A DNA stretch of 64,000 nucleotides from Volvariella volvacea V23 (lineage: Eukaryota; Basidiomycota; Agaricomycetes; Agaricales; Pluteaceae): NCBI GenBank assembly GCA_000349905.1, contig KB722737.1:2245158-2309157 (forward strand), read 5' to 3'. The notes beneath the pieces were generated by a model, which had not been told where the DNA came from, ran no database searches, and saw only the letters and a program-made list of their open reading frames with translations. The position numbers and the translations under genes were made by a program. Positions 33,125 through 44,320 of this stretch are shown here, piece by piece (positions within the stretch are counted from its first letter, which is position 1; every line of letters begins with the position of its first letter).

Positions 33125-35491
33125 ATGTCCCGTATACCCGTCCCTACTTCAAGTCCATCCCATAGTCGTCACCAAGCCTCCTCTCCCGTTCCTTTTCCAA
33201 TTGAACGCGCTTCTTCTCCCTTACCACCTCGACAAACACAAAGATCAGTTAGCGCTAACATGTCAACCGTCTCTGGGCATGGATCCCTGTCCGATATTAG
33301 AAAGAAACAATCCAGGAAAGATGAGGTTCGTTACCCTTCGATTAATAGCTATCAACGTTCGGTTATCCTTACATACACTAGGCTATTCGTAAGAAAATAG
33401 AGAACGAGCTGGCAAGGAAGCGAACCATCTCCACCAACCTTACTCAACGCAATAAACGCGGCAGCAAGAACAACGCTGCGAAAGGAACCGTTGCTGCTCT
33501 GAAGCCAACACCTGCGTTGACCGTCCCTGAGAACATCACAGTTTCCGAAGCGAGTCAGCTGTGCGCTGCTAAGCGAACAGATTGTGTCCTCGTCGTTGAC
33601 GATGAGGAAGGTCTAAGCGGTATCTTCACCGCCAAGGACTTGGCCTACCGTGTATGTACACTTTCCTTCCACACCGCCAGCACAGTACTTCCCTGTCTTG
33701 CCATTAATGACTTGCATGAACTCTTAGGTGACTGCTGAGGGATTAGACCCGCACACCACTACTGTTGACCAAATTATGACACCCAACCCCATGGTGACCC
33801 GGGATACCACCAGTGCTACTGAGGCGCTTCAACTAATGGTTTCCCGACATTTCAGACACTTGGTAAGCCACTAGCCATCTCCGCTACAGTAAATACTTAT
33901 TCCATTTATCAGCCCGTTTGCAATGAAGATGGCAACGTGGTTGGTCTCCTCGATATTACCAAAGTCTTTCATGAGGCCCTTGCCAAAGTTGAGCGTAGCT
34001 CAGCTGCTTCGGAGCAACTGTTTTCTGCCATGGCCGGCGTCCAGTCTGAATTAGGTGCTGTAGGTGCTAACCCTCAGGCTGCCGCGATGCTTGCGTGGGC
34101 ATCCCAGCTTAGGGAGAAAACAGCCCTGCCGGATTTAACAACCGTTATGGATTCTCGCACGCAACCCGCCACTGTTGGTCCAAAGACCTCCGTTCGTGAG
34201 GTGGCTAGGCTTATGAAGGAACGACGTACCACGGCCGTCTGTGTCATGGAACCAGCTGGCGCTCCCGGAACGTCTGGACCTTCCCGTATCGCCGGCATCT
34301 TCACCAGCAAAGATATTGTGTTGCGTGTTATAGCTGCAGGCCTGGACGCAACCAAATGTAGCGTTGTGAGAGTGATGACGCCTCACCCTGACACCGCACC
34401 TCCAACGACAACTGTGCACGATGCATTGAAGAAGATGCATAGTGAGTTATCGCGCGTCCCTGTTCGTGATTCATCTCTGATATAATTGCAGATGGTCACT
34501 ATCTTAATTTACCCGTCGTCGAGGCTGATGGCCGTTTGGTTGCTATTGTCGATGTATTGAAGCTGACGTACGCGACGCTTGAGCAAGTACGTTATCATAT
34601 AACGACCCTTTTCTTCGTGAGCTCATATTTGACTAGATGAACGCCCTAGTCGGAGATCCCACAGCCTCCGAAGCCGAGGGTGGACCAATGTGGGGTCGCT
34701 TCTTCGAATCCATCGGCCATGACGATGGCGAATCTGTAGTGTCTGGCTCTCAACCGCATCCGGGCGATGTTTCATACTCATCCATTGGTCACCTATCTCA
34801 CCTTCAGCAATCGCCCAACTCTGAAGTTCATCCCAACGATTCCGCATCAGTAATGGATGAGGACAGAGGCTCTGTTCTGGATGGCCTCTCAAAAAATAAA
34901 GCTGCCGCCGTTCCGTCCGTGGCTGGTCCACTCCCTGTTGACGACGGAACCTATGTGTTCAAGTTCCGTACTCCTAGCGGCCGGACTCATCGGTTCCAGT
35001 CGCGTCACGACGACGTCGAGCATTTGAGGGAAATTGTGGCTGGCAAACTTGCTACAGACCCCTTCTTCACTGAGTGGCAGGCCCGAAATGCACAGAGCGT
35101 CCGCCCTGATCCGATTGAATTCCTTCTCTCGTATACTGACGCAGATGGTGATACCGTCTTAATCACATCTGACGACGACGTTTCCGATGCTGTGAAAATT
35201 GCTCGAGCAGCAGGCCATGATCGCGTCGTGTTGTTCTTGCAAGGTGGTAAAGGATGGACGGAGACTTCTGACAAGCACGAACCCGCGCCTGCACACGAAC
35301 CAGAAAAGAAGGTCGAAAAGGTCGAAGTTGTGCCCGAAGCGCCACCACGCGCTCCAGTGGCACCGCCACCACCCCCAGAGGAGATTTTCGGAATACCCAA
35401 GGACCTCTTACTCCCTGCCAGCATTGGAGCTCTTGCGGTTGTTATCATTGGCGTCTTCGCTATTTCTCGATTAAGCTCCCCCCACTATTAA
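33125..35491 (+). CDS. CBS-domain and PB1-domain protein with C-terminal membrane anchor
   Basis: Predicted adenosyl-ligand sensing scaffold; fungal homologues are uncharacterised. Start Met 33125 (MSRIPVPTSSPSHSRHQASS) begins a Ser/Pro-rich disordered leader. CBS pair 1 about 33530-33930 (CAAKRTDCVLVVDDEEGLSG, VTAEGLDPHTTTVDQIMTPN, SRHFRHL|PVCNEDGNVVGLL). CBS pair 2 about 34150-34560 (PKTSVREVARLMKERRTTAV, IFTSKDIVLRVIAAGLD, TPPTTTVHDALKKMH-like, HYLNLPVVEADGRLVAIVDV). PB1 domain about 34950-35250 (YVFKFRTPSGRTHRFQ, SYTDADGDTVLITSDDDV with the acidic OPCA-type cluster). A Pro/Glu-rich linker leads to one membrane helix (PASIGALAVVIIGVFAIS) and a short polar end: a tail anchor. Seven or so introns. 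Stop 35491. Confidence 0.88.
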
Positions 35492-36025
35492 CTCGACTCC
35501 AAGTTTGATTTGGGGTAAGATGGCATCGATGTGCTAATAGGTGCATTCTTATACCTTACCCACGCTTTCAGTGTGCAATGTACATACTGAGCAGCTATTT
35601 GACCATAGTTTGCTTATTCGTGTCTATTTTGCCCCTCTGAATAACCTCCAATCTTTTTAGTGCTCGTCATTACTACATACATACATGTTACTTACGACCT
35701 TTGACGACAGTCATTCCGAATAGTAGATATAATTTTATTCCAAACTGCTATCACGGACGATTAGACTTGATGTGTATGCCAACCCCAAATCTCTGATACA
35801 ATGTCTTCTGAGTTTTCGCAATAAACCCGCCCGAGGTCACGTGGCGATCAATGTAGACAGCCTTGGATCCTCGCGTTTGAACAGTGCCAGCCCTCAGACT
35901 CAGCGCCACCGACACAGAACCGTCATCGCAATCTCATACAGTGACGACCTAACGCCCTCGACGAACATTGCAAGGCCTTTTGTTTGCTCGTTGTCTTGTA
36001 CTATACCCCACCTTCTTTGAGTGAG
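35492..36025. other. intergenic before the SGF11-like gene
   Basis: 534 bp. The first part is A/T-rich 3' flank of the CBS-PB1 gene. No ORF, repeat or RNA gene that I can support. Confidence 0.5.
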
Positions 36026-37614
36026 ATGCCAAGCGCGAGCTCCCACCGGGAGGAAGTGTTGTCTGCCCTGGTATGTTACTGTTAAAATGATTCGTCGTTT
36101 GAGGGGGCTTGCTAATTGCTGAGCAAATGTGGCCGCAGACGACAAGGATCTTCAACACTATGTTGGATGACATCATAATGGATGCGGCTCTGCAAGCCCA
36201 CCACGAAGCAGCTAAAAGACGAACGGTTTGTAAGACCTGTAATACAAGGTGAGTACTTCCTATGATCGCGTGCAAGTTTTGAATAACGAGCGCTCTAGAT
36301 GCAACGCAGGTATGCATACTCCATTAGCCTTCTCCTTAGGTTCCGCGGAACTATAGTCGCAAGAAAAGACTGACACTTAGTTCTCCACCCTGCCAACGGA
36401 AACAATAGTACATACACCAGGGGTAGGAGCTTCGGGCTCGTCTACCCACAATGATCCCTCAAGAGCTGGCACACCGTCCTCGATAGTGGAAGCTAAACTG
36501 AACGGAAACCCAAATGGAAGCGGACATGGTAATGGAACAAGCACGCCAACTAGTGTAAAGGGAGAAGGCAGTTTGCTGGAATGCGTTGTGTGTTCGAGAC
36601 TGGTAGGTGGAATGGCTACGCATTTATCCCTGGCACCCACCCATCTGTAACCAGATGGCTTCAAACAGATATGCAAGTCATCTGGCTTCTTGTATGGGCT
36701 TATCAACGGCGAGGAGAGGTGCTGTACGGGTAACAAAGACGAAGTATGTTCCCATTGTTCCGTAACTTCAAACAACGTGGATGAAACCACTCACTTTCAG
36801 AAGCGCAACCGATATTGGTCGCTCTGCGTCCCCTTCCTCTGAGTTAGGCAATGCCTCAGACGATGGCAAAGGTGCAAAAGCGAAAGCAAAATCCAAATCA
36901 AAGCGAGCTGGTGAGTGATTTGTGATTTGCGGGAATACTCCACACTGAGCTTTGTTCAGAGGACGCCGAGTTCAATCTCAAGCGAAAGAGGGTGCGTTGT
37001 TTTAGCTACACATACTCTCTTTTCTGTCTGATGTAATTCTTCAAAGCCTGGATCACCGCAGGTGTCTCCTACCAAGTCGAAGAAATTGAAGGCATCAGGT
37101 ATTTTGTTTGGCATTTCCAAGCATGAGCTTTCCCTCACCTTAGAACTAGGCACCCCCATATCCAGAATCAGAGCAGAGGCAGAGTTTTCCGGCCACCCCA
37201 ACGCTGTAAATTCCATTTTTCCTCCATTGGCGCCATTCACTAAATTGACAACACGACAGTCAAAAGTGCCTTCCAAGCTACGAGATACTTCAATCGCACC
37301 TACTGCAGAGCGATCGGCAACACCGTCTTCGCGTTCGTCGTCACCGGATAATGCCTTAGCACAAACGCCCACATCATCTGCGTTCTCTCAAAGTCCAAAA
37401 TTGACGAACAGAGCCGTGAAAAGTGCTGCAAGTAATAAGAATCGAGTGTCGGGAACTGGTCCTCCCAAGCGCTTTAGTCCTCCTAAGCCAGCACCTATCC
37501 ATGATTATTCACTAGGTCGGTCTAGATCAATCATTACCGAATGTCTTATTTAATTATACGTTAGATGATGGCGGCGATGAGACTGGTTCTTCAACTGACA
37601 CGGACAGCACATGA
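36026..37614 (+). CDS. SGF11: SAGA-associated factor 11 (Sgf11)-type zinc-finger protein
   Basis: Sgf11 anchors Ubp8 in the SAGA histone H2B deubiquitinase module. Start Met 36026 (MPSASSHREEVLSAL). The next exon gives LDDIIMDAALQAHHEAAKR and TVCKTCNTR, the helix and first Cys pair. The Sgf11 zinc finger is ECVVCSRL|MASNRYASHLASC with MGLSTARRGAVR after it (C-x2-C ... H-x3-C and basic tail). A long Ser/Thr/Pro/Lys-rich region (GKGAKAKAKSKSKRAEDAEF) follows. The final intron yields a short acidic end (DDGGDETGSSTDTDST), stop 37614. Near 36299-36309 an 11-nt exon (ATGCAACGCAG) between good splice sites joins to VHTPGVGAS; this part is less certain. The protein is longer than yeast Sgf11. Confidence 0.8.
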
Positions 37615-37815
37615 ACAATTCTCAATGTGTATTTTGCTTTCTAGCTATCGATTTGCATCTGTACAACAATCTATCCCAGATATACCCGTATATAGCAACA
37701 TTTTGTTCGTAATCTAGTCAGAATGGATGAAAAAACGTAGATGGTGTTAAAACCCGTGAAAAGTCGTATCTAGATTTAATTACGCAAGTCCCACAACAAT
37801 CCCACCAGTATGATT

Positions 37816-40296
37816 CTAGTCGATGGTAGTGCGAGTCCTCACACGCGAAGGAAGCAACGCCCACGTGACAATAAGAGAAACCGTCAGGGGAACGGTGACA
37901 TACGTGAGCGTGTGGACTCCTTTGGCACTCGCGATAGTACCGACGATGAAAGGGAACAGGGCTTCATTGAGGGAAAAAAAAAAAATGAGCGACCATCCAT
38001 TAATCGAGCAGCTGTGAGGCATACCACTTCCAAGGCTACCAAATGCAGACCTAAATGAAGTAGACGCGTCAAAGAGGTACTCGAGAATAATCTAGGTGAG
38101 TAATACATACATGAGCGCCATCACAACCATATGCACTTCCATAGGGAGGATGTCATTGGCCATAGTTAAGGAGCCCGGGAAGATAGGGCCAAAAACGGCA
38201 CCAATGACAGCAGTTGAAAACGCGTTTTCGATATTCGAGTTAACAAACCAGATGAGGAGATGCATGACAAGCCCAATTACTGCGCATAATCAGGACAGCG
38301 TGCAGTAGGAAACTTTGCATCATACCACTAAGATACGTTCAGCAATATATAAATTTAGAACGCAATGACTTACAGACACCCGTAGATGACGTATTTTCGC
38401 TGTATGAAACTCAACCTAACAAGATTGAGATTGTAGTGAATGCATAACGGAAACACATGAAGACTTACGACGGCGTATAGTAGCCCCAAACAAGCCGACC
38501 GACAGTAATGCCACCCCAAAAGCCAGACGTTACATAGCCAACAGTTTTTGGGTCAGCATTCTGAGGAGCCAAAGCCAATCATTACAAGTAGCCCCTAGAA
38601 TCAATGACAATTGCTTGCCCTAACACCGAGAAGGTAGGTAACCATCTGTATAAGAATTCGGATTCAAAGAGCGTTCGTTGAGTCATAAAAGCACCCACGA
38701 AGCCTTGAGTCGTGGTTTCACTGTGTATGAGTTTAGCAATCTCATAGATTTTTTCCAGGGATGGGGAAATTACCATCCGCAATAGACAAGTACAAAGAGT
38801 GAGAATGCCCACTGGTAAGGCATTCGAAGCGCCAACAGTAAGGCTAAAGGCCCATGAACAAAACGGTTTGGATAGAGATAAACCTGATAAAACTCACTAT
38901 TGCTTTTGCCAGCCTCGGTAATGGATGGATTAGTCGAGCCATTCAACGTACTGCCAGTAGATTCCCGATGCTTTAAAGACCTTATTGCATGTTGTATTTC
39001 CTTCTCGCGCTCGTTAGTAGTGGGCTTGAATGATAGTGCGACGAATAGAAGTGCAAGACCAGAAACAACTAGAGAACCGAAATAGAAATGATGCCACGGC
39101 ACACCCGTCGCGATAATCGCCTGGCACACAAGCGGTGATGCAACACCACCAAAACCTGGAAGACGGTCACAGCCGATACTTTTGCACACACTATTCAAAC
39201 TTACTCCATAGTGCGTAGGCATAGCCTATTGATTGCTGGGGACCAATGGCATAATAAGCATTCCTGCAAGATATGTCAAAAACTGTCAGATGAAATGAAA
39301 TAAGAGTAGTACAGTGGCGCTAGAAGGCGTGTCAGAACTTATCGGTTAATTACTTAAGATGACTCACTTGTCCATAGTGCCCGGGCAAAGGCAGCTAAAG
39401 CATAGGCAAGGAACATGGCTGGGAAACCACTCCGGGACCCCATCATCACAAAGTGCAGAGCGTGGAGTACGCTACCGATTAATAAAGTAACATATCGCGA
39501 CTGCGAAAGGGAAAAGCCAATGGTGTCTGGCGCAGCTCCCATGAGAAAAAAGGGAGCGATTGCGTTGTTTGATTTCTTCGCTTCCCTGACCTTGAAGCGG
39601 CCCAAGTAATTCATGATGTGTTCCACAACAAAAGTTCCGATGAAGAACCTAAGCAGGATAAGGGTGTGGAATTCCACGCAAACAACGTGACACTAACCCA
39701 ACCGTACTTCCAGTAAAGAGGAGGGAGAGTGTCATATTTGAGATGTTAAAATCTGCTCGGAAGTCTGTTTACCACGTTAATTTGGATCACGTTAATTTGG
39801 ATTCTTTATATTATCCCCAGGAAGTACCTACAAGGCAGCACCGTCCCGGTAACTAAGCTACCGTTAGAGCTGCGAACTCGATATAAGTAAAAATAGACTT
39901 ACCTCCATCCCCCCAACCGCAGAGGAAATATATAAAAAAGGCCGTGCCAAATCTTGCCTTCATACGTTCAAGCTTATTCTGCCTCTCTGGTGTTGGAGAA
40001 GCGGCAACGGTGGGCGAAGGTATGTCACTGCGATTCAAGACCTGCAAAGAACCGTGATGTCGCATGCCTCGACTCTCCACTGTACCATCAGTGACATGTA
40101 CATTGGAAAGAGGAGTGAGCGGAGGACTATCCGGTGTCGCTTCTATGGGCTCATCCTGGATTGCACTCCCCGATGGTAGTGCTCCAGTGGCAAATAATCG
40201 ACCAACAGGATTAATGGATCGGATAGAGCTACGACGACGAGACCTGATGGACGCCTGGCAGGCGTCGACAACGAGAGGATGCAAGGTGGAAGCCAT
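37816..40296 (-). CDS. major facilitator superfamily transporter (Bsc6-like)
   Basis: Twelve-helix MFS transporter; substrate unknown. Start Met 40296. The N-terminal about 110 residues are cytosolic and Ser/Pro-rich. First membrane segment: RFGTAFFIYFLCGWGDG, then DFNISNMTLSLLFTGSTVG, RFFIGTFVVEHIMNYLGRF, SRYVTLLIGSVLHALHFVMM, FPAMFLAYALAAFARALW, GVASPLVCQAIIATGVPW, HFYFGSLVVSGLALLFVAL, a cytosolic loop (KPTTNEREKEIQHAIRSL), GPLALLLALRMPYQWAFSLF, GFVGAFMTQ, then a late helix SAFGSLGS|ALFPFIVGTIA and TYVTVPLTVSLIVTWALLP. The last intron, whose 12-T tract (plus strand A at 37974-37985) is the polypyrimidine run, must be removed to get ALFPFIVG. About ten introns. Resembles fungal Bsc6/FucP-like members, but the subfamily call is weak. 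Confidence 0.82.
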
Positions 40297-40323
40297 GACG
40301 AGGTGCTAGCCCTTCATCGCATA

Positions 40324-41003
40324 CTACCACCATATATAACAGAGCCGAAAGAAGGTTCGGATCTTCTCAAGGAAGCTGATAGCGCGAAACAACAAAGATA
40401 CGACAAAATACGCGTTCCAACAGCTTCGGAAAATCCGAAACACTGATTCTGTTGAAAATTTCAGACGAAGAAAAACAGGGATACTGAAGCGGCCCCATCG
40501 AGTTGTACGCGAATGTGTCATCTGATACAACAATGCCGTCGTGCCATCGGTGCTATCGATGTACAACACTGCAGGGAGCATCACGAGGATATGAAAAAAC
40601 ACGTCGAAGAGGCATTCGGCCTCCCAAAAAATGGTGCAAATCGAGGGTGAGCGGAAGAATGTTCTTGGGTCCCTAAACATCAGTCAGATTAGAAAAACCT
40701 TGAACCAATCTCCAACAGACGGTACATACTTGCTGATGAAGGTTTCTACGTAACTCAAATCGGATCCTAACTTGATGGTATTGTCAAGAAAGATTTCGGT
40801 GACAAGGCACCGTCAGGAGCAGTGGGGCACGGGAAGAGTACCGCAAAAGATACGTCCTCGTGGTTGCGGAGATCTTGAAGATATGAATCCAGGAGAGAAT
40901 CGTGCATCCTGGATAGGCTTTCTATTCTATTGAACGCGACGTAATGAATTTTGGGGCCTTGAGGGTTTGACAATGTTTGTTGTTGTGTTGTTTCTTCGTG
41001 CAT
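40324..41003 (-). pseudogene. possible degenerate or unresolved small gene
   Basis: Two minus-strand open segments sit between the MFS start and PTH2 copy B. The first (Met 41003 down to about 40767) reads KIHYVAFNRIESLSRMHDSL and YLQDLRNHEDVSFAVLFPC, which looks like real protein. Near 40800-40815 the good reading shifts frame to VTEIFLDNTIKLGSDLSYVE with no GT-AG pair to explain it. A splice at 40702 could then join to DPRTFFRSPSICTIFWEAEC, ending at 40324. The simplest view is a frameshifted remnant or an assembly error, but an unusual intron cannot be ruled out. No family recognised; the gene, if real, shares a 38-bp gap with PTH2 copy B. Confidence 0.3.
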
Positions 41004-41041
41004 CCATTTATCGTTCTAAGCTGACGAACAAGACCTCAAGT

Positions 41042-41960
41042 ATGGAGAATACATCCACAAAATCGGACAGTAAGTTCAGGGATTGTCCAATAGAACCACC
41101 TAATTTGCACCAGTCTTTTTGGGCCTCGTTTTGGCTGTCGGGTCCCTTTCTGCCGGATATTTTCTCGGCCTGAGGGCGGCTCGGAAGTTCACCAGCTTGA
41201 GCCGAGGCCTAGCATCGGCGCCGACCACCACAGACACATGTAAACTTGTCAGTGGTAGCACACCTTTCAAGTATATTTCGACTGAAGCGTCATGCCAGGC
41301 ATTAGTCGTCCGCACTGATCTAGGCATGTCTACCGGAAAGATAGCTGCTCAGTAAGAACATACAGCTTGAGGTATTCTTCTGGGTGATAACCTGTAGATT
41401 GCAGGTGTTCGTAAGTGGCTAAGGCAATCCGCACCTTGGTGAATATTAGTCGAAATGATCGTTCCAGTCATGCCACGCTTGCTTGCTACGAGGCAATGCT
41501 CGGCTCTAATACAAGGGTAAGAAAGGGTTCGCGATTTCAGGGCTTTGTTAATAATTGACGCCACTATTATAGCTATTGAAGCGCTGGGAGGAGACGGGGT
41601 GAGTCAATCGTTTGCTTTGTCCATACAGACCCTTAAAAATTTGATAGGCAAACTAAAGTAGCTCTGCGCTGCGCTGGCCAAGAAGAATTGCTGACATTGC
41701 GAAAGCGAGCCCGAGACTTGAATCTATGTGCTGAGTCAATCCGAGATGCGTAAGCCCACCAGGATTGTGCTACACGATCTTCTATATCTAATCTCTGGCA
41801 GTGGGAGGACGCAGATTGCAGCGGGATCAATGACTGTCTTGGGGATACTAGGTTTGACTGACAAAAATCTCGTTCTGGAATCCAGGCACTGACTTGATTA
41901 ACGTCGTTAGGGCCAACAAAAGTGGTAGATGAGGTGACTGGCAGTCTTAAGCTCCTCTAG
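41042..41960 (+). CDS. peptidyl-tRNA hydrolase 2 paralogue (copy B)
   Basis: Second PTH2-fold gene, on the opposite strand to copy A. Start Met 41042 (MENTSTKSD) joins by a phase-1 intron to a membrane segment FLGLVLAVGSLSAGYFLGL; the longer open frame from 41119 begins with TTG and is not the start. After CKL|ALVVRTDLGMSTGKIAAQ a 6-nt microexon (41405-41410) restores Q-C-S-H, then HATLACYEAMLGSNTR, LLKRWEETGQTKVALRCAGQ, LNLCAESIRDA|GRTQIAAG. The end is GSMTVLGILGPTKVVDEVTG and SLKLL, stop 41958-41960; copy A has [14 protein letters not shown] here. The core residues around GKIAAQC-x-HA and DAGRTQ remain, so activity is plausible. The acidic linker of copy A is missing. Confidence 0.88.
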
Positions 41961-42314
41961 GTGTTACTGGGTAGTTCCACACATAGAGTACATACAAAAT
42001 TCCGATGGCACCGAAGACGACCCTTCATAATTGCGGCTGAAATTTTACTCGAGATGCACTATTTCCAGGGTAGATTTGAACGAGAGTCATGGTTAAGAAC
42101 TCTCAGCCGGCTTGAGAGGTATTGAGCGGCTGGGCAAACACCGGTAAACAGAATGTGGGGCGTCCCATTAGCAACGAAGAGAACCAGCTCACACAACTTA
42201 CCTCCTGTCCTTGCCGCTGCCGCCTTCGTCCGACGCAACTTGCACCGTCTCTCCCTTAGCCTCCCATCGCAGGTCGAACTATCCTTAATCTTAATCCCAC
42301 TCCTTTGACCCTTA
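41961..42314. other. intergenic between PTH2 copy B and the UPF0658 gene
   Basis: 354 bp. No supported gene or repeat seen; this holds the promoter of the following membrane protein. Confidence 0.5.
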
Positions 42315-43907
42315 ATGTCGGCACATCCAGTGTACGACGCCCACAACACACAATCGCAATTTCAATGGCAGAGGGAGGAATCCAAAGCTCCTTACGACGA
42401 CCTGATAGACGAGTACTCTGCCCCATATGCACCCAACGTCCAACACCAAACGCACACCCTCCAGACCTCTTCAGAGACTGGGCTGCATCGTGGCCTCTCA
42501 CTACCTTTTGGATCAAAAACTTCCATTTCCACTAAGCACTCCAACGACACCTCGGTGGACCTGATCTCCACGCATTACCCACCCAATCAACAGAAAGAGT
42601 CGGAATCGCCCACGTTTTGGCAGAAGGTATAGCTCCCTCCCTCCCCGCTCCGACCACTCACCATTCCCCAGTTGATACCAGAATCATTAGCATGCAAATT
42701 ATTCGTCCTCACAGTCCTCGTTGAAACGACAATAGATTTGGCCATCGAAGGGGAGCTTCTGCTGCGAGTGCGCAACGAAACTAAGGATGATGACCAAATA
42801 AGCTCGCGGAGTCTGCCTGTATACCTCAGTATCTTTGCTCTTGCTCAGTGGGTTACTCGCCTACGTTATACTGCCGATCTCACCTCAATATTAGCGTGTT
42901 CCAATTTGTGATGGCAGTAGACGCTGTCTATGCTCGCAATACCCTTCAATTCATCTTCCTAACGCAAGTTTTGTAGTTCAATATACTTTCCCGTGTCCTT
43001 ACCTCGTTTCTCCAGAATTTTTAACGCACTCTTCCTGAGCTACGCCATTATTCAAATCCGCGAAGTGAGAGACGCGGTCTCCGATGCCTCGACAGGAGTC
43101 TCGGATATTCCGATCAACGTCCTTACGACAATAATACCAATCGTCATCTCGATTGCTGAGATAGCTTATATCGCACTTGGGTGGAAAATATACCACGAGT
43201 TCGGTTGGAAAGTCTACAAGTTCCTCGGAGCAGATCGACGAATCAAGCAGATGTATGCCAACTACCAGATTTACGAATGCCTTGTCAAGTTCGATGTCTT
43301 TTTCTGGGTCGGCTTCTCAGTGCAGTTCATCTGGCTTGTCCTTCAAAGTAACGACTGGGAATACTACGTGACATGCGCGGCGTTGCCCCTATCAATCGTT
43401 CTTCTGATAGAGGGACACCTTGCTGCACGACACGAGAATAAATGGATGATGGCCACTTTCATGTCTGGTTGCGTCGGAGCTATGGTGTACTTCATTTATA
43501 AGGTCCTCCAATTCTTTGCATTTGGCGGGACACGTTGAACTGATGTATCTAGTAGCTCATTAAGGTCCTCATACTGAGAAACACTGATCAGTATAGATTC
43601 GTGTGGAAATCACTGACAGTGTTTTGTGAGTCACCTCTCTACCAGGTTTTTTTGTCTGTTCTGATTCAGACCAGCCGTCCTTGCCATTGCACTGCTTTTT
43701 GCCACCTTTACTTTCTCCATTATCGTTATGCGGAACTTTGGGCGTGGACTAAAGGATGCGCGTGAGTTATTCATATTGCCTCAGAGAATTTACTCTCACC
43801 TCCATGCAGTGACAAGGAAGAAGTTATCACAGCACACAAGATACGGGTCGCAGAGCTTCAACAGACTAACCTCTGGACCAAACCAACACCGGATGAGCAT
43901 TCATTGA
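42315..43907 (+). CDS. UPF0658 Golgi-type integral membrane protein
   Basis: Multi-pass membrane protein of the UPF0658 family (fission yeast SPAC1952.10c and SPAC23H3.04 are Golgi membrane proteins). Start Met 42315, cytosolic N-terminus (YDDLIDEYSAPYAPNVQHQ). Membrane segments: LACKLFVLTVLVETTIDLAI, SLPVYLSIFALAQ, IFNALFLSYAIIQIRE, NVLTTIIPIVISIAEIAYIA, IYECLVKFDVFFWVGFSVQF (the family signature), YYVTCAALPLSIVLLIEGHL, KWMMATFMSGCVGAMVYFIY and, after two introns, VLAIALLFATFTFSIIVMRN. The last intron (after GLKDA) uses a phase-1 donor and gives a C-terminus ending NQHRMSIH, stop 43905-43907. The ORF end at 43538 is an intron read-through. Confidence 0.88.
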
Positions 43908-44320
43908 CCACACGTACATTTACGGATCGGACTTGTACTGATTTATTCTGCAATTATCCCCGAATATTCGCATGACAACATGGACACTGCATAACCGCCT
44001 TTCCCGATATCAACCCCCCCCTCCCCGCTTTATTACATTACAGGATAAATTTACGTTCCATACATACGTTGGGGCCCTGTAGATTCAGGTGTACCATTTC
44101 CTTTCGTTTTTGTTTACAGCTCTTTTGCGAGTGATAGTTGTATTGCTAGGTATTAATTCTTGAATCGAGGGGTCATTGCAGTCCAGATATAGCCCGAGTC
44201 TTGTTTGCCTAATTAGGGAGTAATGTCTGCTGCTGTTTAATTGCCAACCACAACTACCGAGTTAATTCTTCCAAGCCACGAATGCAACTCTGATTTTATG
44301 TTCTTCTGGTCAATAAACTA
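43908..44320. other. intergenic before BET1
   Basis: 413 bp with A/T-rich and pyrimidine-rich patches. No gene or repeat I can support. Confidence 0.5.

Noticed and set aside
37974..37985. A12 homopolymer that appears to be inside the MFS coding frame
   Set aside because: Splicing across it (GS|ALFPFIVG) gives a proper MFS helix; it is the intron polypyrimidine tract, not a coding run.
41349..41410. Apparent frameshift/stop in PTH2 copy B after GKIAAQ
   Set aside because: A 6-nt microexon restores the exact QCSHA motif, so the gene is not broken.
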